A DNA stretch of 64,000 bases from Siphonodentalium dalli (taxonomy: Eukaryota; Mollusca; Scaphopoda; Gadilida; Siphonodentaliidae). The notes under the pieces were generated by a model, which ran no database searches, was not told where the DNA came from, and saw only the letters and a program-made list of their open reading frames with translations. The DNA is taken from NCBI GenBank assembly GCA_032622095.1, contig CP136067.1, forward strand, positions 81,556,705-81,620,704. Reading direction: 5' to 3'. This document shows, piece after piece, positions 22,696 to 33,986 of this stretch (within the stretch, counting starts at the first letter, position 1; every line of letters starts with the position of its first letter). The position numbers were made by a program, and so were the translations under genes.

Positions 22696-24165
22696 GCTGC
22701 CGCTGACACAATGTGAGAGGAGCTTCGTTTTAATATCCCATATTTACATAGCCTGCCTGTGTTACAATAAATCGTGTTGGGTGATTGGTAATCTGACAGT
22801 TGGTTCACCCGGTTTACATCCCAATAATGCACATAGTGTATTACGAACAGGAAGTTACAAACTGTTGGCCTAATCTGAACTAATCACTAAACGCATTCAG
22901 CAGAATAATTGGGCGTGCTTTTAAAAGTTCAACCGAAATGCATCGTACATGTAGCTAAGAGTTTGGAAATCTGATATTGGTCTGACTTAATGTGCTGCGT
23001 GGGCTAGTCTCAAATTCTCGGCATATTTCGTGATAATAAAATAAGAATACACTCAGCTTTTTTAGGGGAATATAAGCTACTAGCAGGGTTACCCGGCGTT
23101 GCCCATGTTAAAGTGATCTGAAACCCTCTGCTGTTGTGTGGACATTCGGTGGGAATAGAGCATGCTCTTGTTCAAAGTGTTACATGTATTCTCAAAATTA
23201 TATATCCAAATGGCATCACAAAACGTCATTCTTATACATGTATTACAAGGAGTGGCTCACCTTGTCCGAGTTATTGTTTTGTTTATCGCGACTAATTCGT
23301 CCAACGAATAAAGACGAATTGATTTATCTACAATTGAGTTTCTTCAGACGTTATCATTTTTTAAATCGTACAGTCGACGTGGTTGGAATTGATGGGGAAT
23401 TCTTTTATTGGTTATAAATATTTTTAGTGGGATCAAAACATGAACACTAGTTCAAAATGCGACAATTAGGTTTTACATAGAGATGTATAAATCAATCTAG
23501 TGGGCGGGTTAGACTAAACATTTTGAGGACACCTGGTTATCATATCGCCATGAAGAAACAGATGTTTTAAAGAAATGTCCAGGTGCGCCGCTGTTCATGT
23601 TGCTATACTGGCTAATTATTCTCAGTTTAAAATAAATGTTGCTATATATCAGCTACATGTGCCCGACACTGATCCATATTTAAGTTGTTCTAAAAATGAA
23701 AGAAATCCTCTGTATCGGGCAGATACCCTTGTCAGATGCCATGAATTATTGGAGAATCGTGAAAAGTCATGTGCTACTGACTGTGTTTTCTTTTATCTCA
23801 GAAGAAACTGCAACATGTGAACACTATTTTTGAAAACAGGCCTATACATTTCCATCTCTATTGACAAATTGTATCTTTTTTCGGACATCTTGAACAGGAA
23901 ATTATAATACATGAGCCATTCTAACATGCCATCTTCTGACCGTTCAAGGTCCATCGTATTGCAAGAATATGTGTAACTCTTAAATAAAATGACAAATAAA
24001 CTTTTAATGCTTTCTTCTATGTATCTGTTTTTGCTGGCTCACTATATGAATGCTCTGATTCCCATCCCCTTATAAATATGACAATTGAGAAGATATAATT
24101 GTTCAAGTGAATTAATTCGATCACTATGTGTCAAGGTTGTGAAATTTGAACGCCAAAAAGTGCTT
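22696..24165. other. Unannotated DNA
   Basis: Short frames at 23136-23417 and 23575-23820 have no recognisable domain. No terminal repeats seen. Confidence 0.4.
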
Positions 24166-25084
24166 GGAACGAATTATGGAGATAACTATATTTAACTTTG
24201 GTGGATATCGGCGACTAAAACATTCTTATCAATGCTATATTGCTCCTCCACTCTCCATCCCTGACCTAAATGCACCAAATGTGCCGTCTTTTAAATCCAC
24301 GTGATTTGACTCCTCGTATCATTGGAATAGAACGTGTATGAATTTGGTGGAAATTTGTGCGAAACGTATGTGTATCAGCTGTGGTGACCTCGCCCATCCG
24401 TGCACCCCTGACTCGAATATGTATAAGTTTGGTGGAAATCAGCGACAAATATATTTCAGCATTTTTGCTGCCCCTCCATTTTCTGCCCCTGACAACAACA
24501 GCGTCACTTTAGAAAGTTTCAACACACACCATTATCTTCCTCGTAAAAAGATATCCCTGCCAGACGCATTTGGTGCCATCTATAGCTGGTCCCCCGTGAA
24601 GTTCTATAGAACAGAAAACATTCGCAAATGTAGGCACCAAATCTGGCGTCTTTAACCAGCACAATTTGATTCCTCGTATCATTGGAGAAGAACGTGTATG
24701 GATTTGGTGGATATTAGCGCTATACATATATTTTTCTTACCCTCCGCTTCCTATCCCTGAATCAAGCGACGCCAATTTTGTCATCTTTAAACCACACAAT
24801 TGGACTCATAATGAAGATGACTATATATAAAATTAGTGGAAATCGGCGACTAACTGAATTCGTATCCATTTAGTGCCCCCATTTCTCACACAAACGGCGC
24901 CAACTTGGCGAATTTAAACCACACGATTAGATTCCTCGTATCACGAAGATGAATATGTAACAATTTGGTGGAAATCGGCGCTAAAAATAGTTGTTATAAT
25001 TTTTGGTTTCCCTGACTCGAACTATTAAACGACACAATTAGACACCTGATATCGGTGGTAATCGGCGACTAAAAAAATTATTAT
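24166..25084. repeat. Diverged tandem repeat, left segment
   Basis: Units of about 130-170 bp share AGTTTGGTGGAAATCGGCGACTAAAAA-type, GTGCCCCTCC, CGGCGCCAATTTGGCGTC and AAACCACACAATTAGATTCC blocks. The GGTGGAAATC landmark occurs near 24201, 24346, 24433, 24708, 24837, 24970 and 25052. The array resumes at 30671 and 35395, so the DIRS and LINE insertions split it. Confidence 0.7.
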
Positions 25085-25133
25085 CAAATTTATAGATTTG
25101 GACCCCCAAGTTCAATTTTTTTTAGATATATAT

Positions 25134-25300
25134 ACTTACCTTTATGTAACACTCTATTGGATACCATCTTACTTTATGCAGGTTTAACCCGCTCGTTTCG
25201 TTTCGTTTCATTTCGTTATAGTCGGAACTATAGCGTAACACGAGCGATAACTCCTCCCGGTAATATCTCGTTCATTTCATCTCTGCGCCAATAAAGCACA
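25134..25300. repeat. DIRS left inverted terminal repeat
   Basis: Reverse complement of about 30477-30630. Landmarks are CTTACCTTTATGTAACACTC, GCAGGTTTAACCCGCTCG, CCTCCCGGTAATATCTCG and GCGCCAATAAAGCA. Outside 25134 the two element ends differ, as expected for DIRS termini. Confidence 0.9.
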
Positions 25301-25338
25301 GAGACAAACTGAAGGAAGGGGAGGAGGGCGGGCCATGC

Positions 25339-25456
25339 TTACATAAAGGTAAGTATATATATCTCAAAAAATTTGAACTTGGGGGTCCAAATCTATAAAA
25401 AAAATTATCGATATATAGCCACTTACCTTTATGTAATACTCTATTGGATATCATCT
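25339..25456. repeat. DIRS internal complementary region
   Basis: The left half (25339-25403) is the reverse complement of the left outer end (25093-25150: GAACTTGGGGGTCCAAATCT). The right half (25404-25456) matches the reverse complement of the right outer end (TTATCGATATATAGCCACTT). Joining the two outer ends would recreate this sequence, as models of DIRS circularisation require. Confidence 0.88.
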
Positions 25457-25718
25457 GATTCCAGAGCTCCCTTGTGGCGCTGTGGTAGATGAAATTTGGC
25501 TGAGATCCTCTCTCCAGAATGTTCAGTTATTTTTTTCGCAACAACAATACTGTACAATGTAAATCCATCGGATCATGGAAGTCCTTTCACATGTGTCCGA
25601 CATTAAAAACCATTGAGTCCCACATTATCCAATACTGGTATTCTCCTCAGAAAATTGGAGTACAAACAACATTTGAATCCTTGCACTACATGCAGCAACC
25701 CGCAGCAAAGTAGTTCAC

Positions 25719-26351
25719 TCAAGAGTTCAAAACATGAACTCCCACGTCTTTAAGGTAGAAACGGACGAATGTGGATGACTGGCTCCAGTCTGCACTGTCC
25801 AAAACATGAGTCAGATTAGCACCATGAAATAGTGCACAGGAAGGACCAACACCGCGTGTCGAATGTCCTTTGATCTGTGCTGTGGTATCAGGGCTGGAAG
25901 GAGAAGAATATGACATTTTTATGGTTTTGACAATCCATTTAGAAATAGTTTGAGCAGAAACAGCTTTATGTGGTTCATTTATGGAGAGAAAAAGTGATGT
26001 ACCCCCATTGGTTGGCCGATATGGGGCAGTTTTCTCCAAGTATAAGAGTAATGTACGTTTAGGGTCCAATAAGGGATTGTCTTCATAGCTAGGGATAAAC
26101 AAAATAGGGTTTTGATGGGATATTCTATCCTGTTTTGATAAACCCTGTCTGATGAAGGTAATGCCTTTAGCTTGAATTCGCATGGTACTTTGTCCCAGAG
26201 ACAATGATTGGAGGGCACTACAACGTCTAAATGTGGCGATAGCCACCAAAAAGGTTGCTTTCCAAGTGAGATACTTGAGTGGAGCGATAGCCAAAGGTTC
26301 AAAGGGTGGTTGCTGTAGGAGCTCCAGCACTTTGGGTAAATCCCAGCTAGG
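25719..26351 (-). pseudogene. DIRS tyrosine recombinase, catalytic C-terminal part
   Basis: The reading starts at the MITE junction and ends at a stop at 25719. The first catalytic arginine is in IATFRRCSALQSLSL, the HxxR pair in IKGHSTRG, and the nucleophilic tyrosine region in WSQSSTFVRFYLKD. All four hallmark residues (R, H, R, Y) of tyrosine recombinases are present. It would perform strand exchange integrating the circular DNA. The N-terminal part lies at 26897-27290, beyond the inserted MITE. Removing the MITE and one 7-bp repeat puts the two sides in the same frame. Confidence 0.88.
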
Positions 26352-26889
26352 CGGGGGGGGGGTGAAAAAAAAAATTCCGGCACGTATGCCGGGGTGGGTG
26401 GGTGGTCAAAGCCACCAACAAGCAATTTTTTCCGCAACTAAAAACAAAATTTCCTGCTTGTTTTTTAGTGTTTCGGCAATGAGTTGGGCTTCAAAACCAC
26501 TTTGAATGAGAGAAATAATGTAATAATAACTGTAAACTGACTGCAGGCAGTTATCGTGTTGTATTTTGTTGCAAATTTTGAAATCCAAGATGGCCGCTGG
26601 CAGCCATGTTTTTTTGGCCGAATGACCTCGTTATTCCTATTTACATGTCCATGTTAACATCCATGATAAATAATATGCACAGAAATTCATATACAGCTGT
26701 TTACAGTGAATTTCACCCCGCAAATCTCTGTTGTAGTGTTAAAAGGGGGGTGGGTGTCAAAAAATGGTCGGAAAAAACTGCCGAAAACGGAAAAAAATTT
26801 GGCGGTGGGGGTGGGTGGGTACAAAAAATTATCGAAAGGGAAAAAATGCCATACGTGCCTGAATTGTTTTTCCGACCCCCCCCCCCCTG
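26352..26889. mobile_element. Poly-G-ended MITE inserted in the DIRS recombinase
   Basis: AGCTAGG flanks the insert on both sides (26345-26351 and 26890-26896), a 7-bp target duplication. The ends are inverted and alike: a G run of 10 or more, then an A-rich stretch, GGCACGTATGCC/GGCACGTATGGC, and GGGTGGGTGGGT/ACCCACCCACCC. 538 bp, no coding capacity. The host recombinase frame verifies the insertion point. Same family architecture as 10982-12126. Confidence 0.85.
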
Positions 26890-26896
26890 AGCTAGG

Positions 26897-27290
26897 AACC
26901 AATGTGCGGACCGGAGGTCTGGAGTTGAACATACCTTTAAGCATCCGAATTATGGAAGGGTGCTGACCAATTGGAGTACCTTCAACGTGAGGAAGGGAAG
27001 ATGACAACATAGATCTATAGCCACTTATTGTCCGGAAGTGAAAAGGTCAGCTAGAAAATTGGCACGTTGAATCAAAGAGGCATGAGCGGGATCAATTTCC
27101 CGTCCAGTACACCAGCTACAGAACCGCCTAAATTTGCATCTGTAGTCACGTTGAGTGCCTGGTCGCCAGGAGGCCTGGACAAGTTCACGAGACTGTTTTG
27201 AAAAGCCATCTGCTTGGAGTTGTCTGTCGACAACAGCTAAGCAGTCAGATTGAACATTGATGGGTTCGGGTGAACTGCACGATGGCAATA
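26897..27290 (-). pseudogene. DIRS tyrosine recombinase, N-terminal DNA-binding part
   Basis: Minus strand: SRELVQASWRPGTQRDYRCK and CSWCTGREIDPAHASLIQR resemble the SAM-like core-binding domain of DIRS recombinases. After a small frameshift near 27020 comes YRSMLSSSLPHVEGTPIGQH and LKGMFNSRPP, the usual link into the catalytic domain. It ends at the AGCTAGG repeat next to the MITE. Confidence 0.75.
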
Positions 27291-28245
27291 ACGAGTCAGT
27301 AAATTCTCTACTATCGGAATTTTCCGCGGGAAATCGATCAGGAGATCCAAGATGTGGGGATACCAATATTGTTTGGTCCACATTGGAGCAATGAGAATGA
27401 TCTGGCATTGAAATTGCCGAAGGTGATTTAAGACCCGTGGAATGAGTGGAATGGGCGGAAACGCATACGCAAAAAGATCCGCCCATTCGATTGACAGTGC
27501 ATCGGTCGCATATGCCTCTTGATGAGGTTGCCATGGACAAAATATTGGTGTTTTTCGATTGTGAACGTCCGCAAAAAGGTCAATTGAAGGTTCGCCCCAG
27601 GTCTGGAATATTTTCGCCACAATGGCGGGTGACAATTCCCATTCGGTCGGATGAAAATGAAACCGACTGAGTTGGTCGGCAAGCACATTCGTTCTGTGGG
27701 TTGCTAATAACCATATGTTGTTGGTCTGAGCTAATTGCCACAGATCCCATGCAAGACGGCAGAGGGTGAGAGAATGAGTCCCCCCTGCTTGTTGATATAA
27801 CAAGCCACGGTCTGTTTGAACTAAAATAATTTTTGAGCGTTAGAAGAACTGCTTTCAGCTCCAAATTGTTGATGTGGAGGCACGTATCTGCGGCGGACCA
27901 AAGACCTTGAATAGTCTGATTCGCAAAATGACCCCCCCCACCCCGTCATGCTGGCATCTGTTGTGATCGTAGCAGAAGGACGTATTGGTCGAAAGGAGCG
28001 ACCCTGAGAAATGTTTTGAGTTTGTAACCACCATTTCAGGTGGAAACCCAGTTCCGGAGAAAATGGGATAAGCTGATCGTAATTTTGATGACGTTGAGAC
28101 CAATGTGTTGAAAGATGAGCCTGAATGGTCCTCATGTACAACCTGGCGAGAGGAATGAGCTCCAAACACAAAGCAATTTGGCCCAGAAATTGTAGGTAAA
28201 CCCAGGATGTTTTTGTGCCTGTTAAGAGGGACTGAGCAGTTAATT
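27237..28245 (-). pseudogene. DIRS RNase H and connection region, frameshifted
   Basis: The first acidic motif, ITTDASMTGWGGSF, lies at about 27930-27970. It is followed in other frames by LELKAVLLTLKNYF and then QQAGGTHSLTLCRLAWDLWQ, ADQLSRF and EPSIDLFADVHNRK (27237-27803), the conserved tail seen after RNase H in DIRS elements. At least two frameshifts separate the pieces. RNase H would degrade the RNA template during DNA synthesis. No methyltransferase-like sequence lies between this and the recombinase. Confidence 0.75.
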
Positions 28246-29829
28246 GAAGGCCGTGTATGCGTTCTGCGATGGTGATACGAGACCCTGAGTCAACTGAAAT
28301 TGCGCCCCTAGATATTTGACTGTTTGGGCCGGAACAAGATTTGACTTGTCGAAATTTATCACAAACCCCAATTTTGACAGAGTGTCGAACCAAATCCGTT
28401 GGTCTTGGAGCAGAGCAAGGTAATTTTGATTCATTAGGAACCAATCGTCGATGAAAACGATCAGTCGAATACCCATCTGACGGAGATGAGCGGCGACACA
28501 GGACACTACTTTGGTGTAAACTCTTTGGGCACTTTTTGCACCGAAGCAAAGAACTTTCCACTGATATGCCTGGTTGTTGACACAAAAGCGTAGATATTGA
28601 CGATGATCGGGCCAAATCTGAATGTGAAAATACGCATGACGAATGTCTGCGGTAAATCCCCAGTCGTTCAGTTTTACTAGTTCGATGGTCTTTGTTAAAG
28701 TGTCCATTTTGAAGTGTTCGTCTCGGATGAAATTGTTCAGAGAGCGAAGATTTATGACAGGACGCATTTCCTGGTTCTTCTTTGGAACCAGGAAAAGCGT
28801 ACTGTAAAAACCGGAATGGATCTGATCCGGAGGAACTTTCTCGATGGCGCCAAGAGCCAAAAGATTTTTGATTTCTAAATTGAGAATATCGTTTTGGACG
28901 CCATGTACCACGGTCATTTTTAAACCGCGAAAAGGGGGTATGGTTTGAAAATCCAATGTGTAGCCCTGACGAATTATATCGAGGGTCCAAGAATCGTTTG
29001 TAATTGCTTGCCATTGAGCTAGGTAATTTGAGAACCTCCCCCCGATCTGCACACTGGGAGAAAGAATTTGGTGAAAATGTATGCATGTACTCACCGAGTC
29101 ATCTTTTCTTAGTTTGATATCCTTTGTTACCGGCACCGGTATAGACATTCTTGAGTGGAGTCCGAAAAGTGTCATTCTTTTTGTTGCGTAGGTGGCATTG
29201 GACTTTTTAAAACTTTTACCAGATTTGCCACCTGTTCCCTTTTGCGAACTCTTCCAATCCGTATTAGGTTTGGCAAAGAATGTTTTCTTGGCATTGGAAG
29301 GCCCGTTATCAGATGGAATGGGAAAAACTCTCTTAGTAGAGGTAGTGGCGTTGGTAGCTGGCAACAAATCATCCAGCGCTTTAGTGCGCTCCTTTTCCGT
29401 TTTTAGAACAGATTCTAGTCCGCCACCGAAAACACCTTCAACTGATAATGGTAGGTCAGAAAGCTCTTTGGAATCATCCCGCTTCCATAATTGGGTATCA
29501 GCCAAGGCACTTTGACGCCGTAAGATATGGTGATAGGCCCCCGCACGACCAAGTTGATCCATACAGGTGGTAGATATGGCGAAAATGTCTTGCACATGAT
29601 GTGACACATCCTCCATCGTGATATCTTGTGATGCATTAATGGTTTGCATCAAAGAAGCAAGACCTTGTTGAAGGTAAATCATTGCACTAATTCCCATATG
29701 AGCGGCCGCCTGTCCCCGGAAGGCCAGCTTTTCTATCATCTTGTATGGTTGTCCTACAAGTGAACGATCTCCAAATGGAGGTGGTTTGACATTCTTGCCA
29801 TGTATCTGGCTAAGGCAGCGATAAACCAA
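28240..29829 (-). pseudogene. DIRS gag C-terminus fused to reverse transcriptase
   Basis: 529-residue frame. Residues 1-215 are gag-like: an alpha-helical region with GRAGAYHHILRRQSALAD, then a Lys/Ser/Gly-rich tail. Residues 263-520 are a DIRS reverse transcriptase: IGGRFSNYLAQW (262), VPKKNQEMRPVINLRSLNNF (348-367), GFTADIRHAYFHIQ (391-404), CFGAKSAQRVYTK (428-440) and the catalytic FIDDW (459-463). The active-site aspartates are intact. The frame stops at 28240 where RNase H continues in another frame. ATG 29829 is probably internal, since gag sequence continues upstream. Confidence 0.88.
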
Positions 29830-30469
29830 ACTGTCTAGCGTGGGTAGTTTTAAAAACTCCTCGGCTTCAGCAGATACCTCGGCAAATGCAGTCAGGGAAA
29901 ATGATGTTCACATCTCCAGGATTGCGAAAGCACAAGTCTCTGTGCGGCATCAATGTCTGCCCCAAGTTTCTTTGGGGGTGGTTTCACTAATGCATCATCA
30001 CCGAAGATGCTTTCCAGTGTTTTGCTCTTGGAGCAGTCGTTGGAAATGGTTTCCGAAAAACCGAACAATGTTCATCAACATGAATTGATCCAATGTCTGT
30101 CACATTGTCATTTTCAGACGAATCTTCGTCAGAACTTGGTGGTCTTCGACTCACTGTGTGAGGTTTTCCTCTTTGTGAGGAAGAATTTGTATGTGTATTG
30201 GATATTGGGCAATCATTTGCGATTCCCGTGTCCCCAATAGTTGAGCTCATTAGCGATGGTCGGGAGACGTCAATGGCCGGGCGGCCATGACTTTGCAATT
30301 CGATGAGAGCATCAAGCTTGCTCGAAAGTCCCCCGACTTCCGAGCGATAACTGTCAATAGTAGAAGAAAATTCCTCTTGGAGGATTTGATATTTAGTTTT
30401 ACGTTTCTTCTTCGTAATTGTATTGTCGATCACCTCTTTGGTAGGCGACGAACTATCGGAGTCCGACAT
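29830..30469 (-). pseudogene. DIRS gag-like protein, N-terminal part
   Basis: ATG at 30469 begins just inside the right terminal repeat. The first 160 residues (29987-30469) run MSDSDSSSPTKEVIDNT, a KKKRKTKYQILQEEF helix, and a Ser/Asp-rich linker (SSDEDSSENDN). Downstream, in another frame, GDDALVKPPPKKLGADIDAA continues towards the next segment, so one or two frameshifts are present. Placement and composition fit DIRS ORF1; no enzymatic motif. Confidence 0.65.
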
Positions 30470-30476
30470 AATTGTG

Positions 30477-30630
30477 ACCTGCTTTATTGGCGCAGCAAAA
30501 TGGAATGAACGAGATATTACCGGGAGGAGTTATCGCTCGTGTTACGCTATAGTTCCGACTATAACGAAATGAAACGAAACGAAACGAGCGGGTTAAACCT
30601 GCATAAAGTAAGATGATATCCAATAGAGTG
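30477..30630. repeat. DIRS right inverted terminal repeat
   Basis: Inverse of 25134-25300: CGAGATATTACCGGGAGGAG, CGAGCGGGTTAAACCTGC and GAGTGTTACATAAAGGTAAG. It lies immediately upstream of the gag start and would act as the promoter side. Confidence 0.9.
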
Positions 30631-30670
30631 TTACATAAAGGTAAGTGGCTATATATCGATAACAAATTTA

Positions 30671-31150
30671 GTGCACACCCCCCCCCCCATCTCTCACCCG
30701 AACAGCACCAATTTGGCGTCTTTAAATCACACGATTAGATTCCTCGTATCTTGGAGAAGATTGTGTATCAATTTGGTTGAAATCGGTGCTAAAAATATTT
30801 TATCAGTTTTTGTGCCCATCTCACCTTCCGTACACACCTGACTCGATCGGTGCCAATTTGACAGCTTTAAGCCACACCATTCGACTCCTGATTTAATGGA
30901 GATGATCATGTATAAGTTTGACGGTAATCGGCGATTAAACAAATTCTTATCAAATTGGGTACCCCCCCCCCCCCCAACCCCCCAACCCCCCAACCCCCAA
31001 CCGCATCTCTCACCCAAACGGCACCAATTTGGCGTCATTAAACACGATTAGATTCCTTGTATCGTGGGGAAGAATGTGTATCAATTTGGTGGAAATCGGT
31101 GCTCAAAATATTTTATCAGTTGTTGTGCCCCTCTCCCCCTCCGTGATCCC
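30671..31150. repeat. Diverged tandem repeat, middle segment with poly-C runs
   Basis: Continues the array broken by the DIRS element: CACCAATTTGGCGTC, AAATCACACGATTAGATTCC and GGTTGAAATCGGTGCTAAAA recur at about 150 bp. C-runs at about 30678-30688 and 30961-30974 occur where other units have GTGCCCCTCC. Confidence 0.7.
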
Positions 31151-31280
31151 CTGGCTGAATTGAATTGCTTTATTTCACTCAATCATATAATTGCTATGCA
31201 ATACAGAGTGAAAAACGTATATACAGAGCTATGTACACAATGTTAGTATGGCCGTTGCGTTTGGTGGTCGAGGTCCGTAA

Positions 31281-31302
31281 GTGTCATTCGTCGTGTTCTT
31301 CG

Positions 31303-31337
<35 letters not shown>

Positions 31338-31790
31338 ATCATCGTCATCATCATCATCGTCGTCGTCGTCGTCGTAATCATCATCATCGTCGTCGTCGTC
31401 CGTCGTCGTCGTCGTCGTCGTCGTCATCATCACCACCATCATCACCATCCTTAGCGCCGTCATCGTCGTGAGTGTTTCAACATCAGCATGCATATTGTCA
31501 TTATCTTTGTCATCATCATCAGCATCATCATCATCATCGTTGTCCTCGTCGTCGCCATCGTCATCGTCATCATTATCATCGTTATCGTCATCATCAACGA
31601 CGTCAACAACATCATAATCATCCTCATCATCGTCATAGTTGTCAGCGTCTCGTCGCTATCGTCTTCCCGTTGCCATCATCGTTATCGCGGTTGCATGTCA
31701 TTGTCACCATTATCGTCGTAATCGCCAACATTGTCATCATCATCATCATCTCCGTCATAGTCGCTGTCTTTGTCATCAGCTAGGCTTGTC
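31281..31790. repeat. CAT/CGT trinucleotide microsatellite in the LINE 3' region
   Basis: Nearly pure CAT/CGT repeats to about 31470, then interrupted ones to about 31790. His- and Ile-rich plus-strand frames here are translation artefacts of the repeat. Confidence 0.85.
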
Positions 31791-31799
31791 GTTGAGTTT

Positions 31800-32538
31800 A
31801 GTTAATCCTAATTTCGTGAAGTGCTTCTGTCTTCACTTTGTATCAATTTGCCATTACTCGGTTGTTCGTGATATAGTTTTGGTAAGTGTTTACAGCGGAT
31901 GTCGGTCAGTTCCTCGCACTTTAAAGTGAAATGATATTCGTCCCCGACATCTTTAAAACATAGTCGACATATTTGGGATTATTTATTTGTTTTTGTTTTT
32001 TACTTGTTTTTCTTCTCCCACCGAGAGGTCTCAATTGGGAGTCTATGGTTAGCTGTTCTTAGCTTTATAATAGAAAACGCCATGTCTTGGGGAATAATCA
32101 TGAGGTATCTTTCCAAACTTAAATCATGTTTAAAACTACCGTAGAATGTCCCTCGCGAAGAGCTTTCGATATCGTTGCTCCATTGAGTTTCAAATAATTT
32201 ATTACGTATTTTGCGATAGATTCCTATTTCCAAATGACTAAGTGGTTTTTGTGACGTCCAAATTTGCTCCCAACCGACCGATGCTAAGCTATATTTTATG
32301 CAGCTTATCCAGCGTATCGACTTCCCCGGAGATACGCACTGCCATTAATGCCTTTTATAACAATATAAAGTTTATGCGCTAATTTGGAACAACGACCCTC
32401 AACTAATTTTGACCAGAATGTAAGCATTCTTGCCTTTATATTTACTGAAATTGGGTATCTTCCCGTTTCTCCGTAAACCATGAAATTTGGTGTAGATGTT
32501 TTCATTCGTAATAAATATTTGATAAATTTTCGATGCAC
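31800..32538 (-). pseudogene. LINE ORF2, C-terminal domain
   Basis: Pieces in different frames read LHRKFIKYLLRMKTSTPN-like with YGETGRYPISVNIKARM (32305-32538), then KLRTANHRLPIETSRW (32000-32233), then CRLCFKDVGDEYHFTLKCEE near 31910-31965. The last is a C-x2-C...H...C zinc-knuckle-like motif common at LINE C-termini. It binds nucleic acid in related elements; here it is separated by frameshifts. Confidence 0.7.
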
Positions 32539-32543
32539 TATTT

Positions 32544-33800
32544 CTAAGCTGTCGGTATTTTCGAACCCCCAGACTTCACTGCGTACATCAAGATTGGTCC
32601 AACCATTGTATCAAAAAGTCTTAGCGCTAGATCGCACGGCATGTTGAGCTTCCCGATTCTATGGAGGAGTGCGTACATGGCATTCGTTCCAACTTGACTG
32701 ATTCTTTGCATCGCCTTACAGAATCGACCATTTCGGAAAAATTGTACTCCCAGATAACAGAAAATATCAACTGTTTCAACACTGGTCCCATTCATCGTGA
32801 GTTTGTACTCAGTTTTTGACCTTTTGTTACAAATGATCATTACTTTTGTTTTCTCAACATTAACTGTTAATCTCCATGATTCAGTGTAATCCGCGAATGA
32901 ATTTAATGCCCTTTGCAAAGCATCTGGGCTCTCGGCCATCAGAAAGGTGTCATCCTCATAAAGGATGCACAACAGTTTAAGGTATTCGCTGAACTGGTCA
33001 AAAACGAATCACCAATATCACCAAGGCCTTGTATACCACAGTCCGATAGAAAGTCTTCCAGGCCGTTTACAAATATTGAGAAAAGGAAGGGGGATAGGCT
33101 TCTCCTGCCTCACACCTATGTTGCATGAAAATACATCTGATGTGGAGTCTCTATTTTTAACACACGATTTAATTCCACCATACATACTTCTGATAATCTT
33201 GAACGTTTTGCCTCCAATATTACTTTTCAAAAGTTTATACATCAACCCTTTTCTCCAAACCGTATCAAACGCTTTTCTGAAATCGATAAAGGAACAAAAT
33301 AACCTCTTATTTCTCAACAAATAAATCTCAATCAACGAATAGAGTATGAACATATTGTCAGTCGTTGAATGATTTGCTCTGAACCCGGCCTGGTTGTCAT
33401 TTATTAGACGCAATTTATCGGAATATGAATTCAGTCTGCTGTTTAATACACCTGAGAATACTTTACTCATACAGCTCAATTAAGTGATCCCGCGATAGAA
33501 GTCAGTATTTCTCCTGTCGCCTTTCTTTTTATATATCGGCTGTATAAACCCTGAACCCCAACTATCTGGATATTTTCCAGAGTCTAGTATTGCATTAAAA
33601 AGCTGTTTATAAACTGGCACCATTATATACCGTGTTTGCTTGATATATTCGTTAGTGATTTCATCGGGCCCGGCTGCCTTGCCATTTTTAAGTGATTCGA
33701 TAACTTTAAAATTTTCCGTTTCTCCGATTGGGTCATTTAGTCCCTCATCGGTACATTCGTCATACATTTCATCCAATAATGTATCTATGTTATCAGCCAT
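32544..33800 (-). pseudogene. LINE reverse transcriptase, frameshifted
   Basis: 33480-33800 has LKNGKAAGPDEITNEYIKQ and GFIQPIYKKKGDRRNTDFYR. 33018-33479 has CMSKVFSGVLNSRLN, NDNQAGFRANHST and CSFIDFRKAFDTVWRKGLMY with the first catalytic Asp, then a GVRQ motif. 32544-32972 has LYEDDTFLMA, a changed YADD-type box with both aspartates retained, and LTVNVEKTKVM. A stop just after FYRGIT and frameshifts near 33050 and 32970 break it. It would copy RNA at a nicked target site. Confidence 0.85.
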
Positions 33801-33986
33801 ATCATCTGTAGTTTCGTTAATATATTTGAAATGTTCTAGAAATCCTTCTATTGGTATATGTGACCCGCTATCGTCCCTATAATTTCCAGTGGTATGCTGC
33901 CGCAGTATTCTCCAAAAGTCTTTAGCCGTCGTGCTTGACCATAAATCGAGAATGCATCTTCGTTATTTTTGTAAATTTTTGGTTTA

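Larger units (their letters stand above)
25093..30662 (-). mobile_element. DIRS-type tyrosine-recombinase retrotransposon
   Basis: The minus strand carries gag-like, reverse transcriptase, RNase H and tyrosine recombinase sequences in that order. Long inverted terminal repeats and an internal complementary region complete the structure characteristic of DIRS elements, which integrate via a circular intermediate using a recombinase instead of an integrase. All frames have lesions, so the copy is dead, though its ends are complete. CAAATTTA occurs at both edges (25085-25092 and 30663-30670); DIRS elements normally lack target duplications, so this may be microhomology with the target. A MITE interrupts the recombinase. 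Confidence 0.92.

Noticed and set aside
22473..22832. Asn- and Ser-rich minus-strand frames resembling low-complexity regulatory proteins
   Set aside because: The Asn run is coded by the TTG/CTG microsatellite at 22596-22695, and the flanks have no gene features.
27821..29086. 421-residue minus-strand frame overlapping the DIRS reverse transcriptase
   Set aside because: Only its last third (RNase H) is meaningful; the rest is a shifted reading of the reverse transcriptase frame.
25085..30670. CAAATTTA at both DIRS edges as an 8-bp target duplication
   Set aside because: DIRS elements are known to insert without target duplications, and the flanking array itself has ATCAAATTT here. It is recorded as possible microhomology only.
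31472..31929. His-rich and Ile/Val-rich plus-strand frames
   Set aside because: They arise from CAT/CGT microsatellite DNA in the 3' region of a minus-strand LINE.
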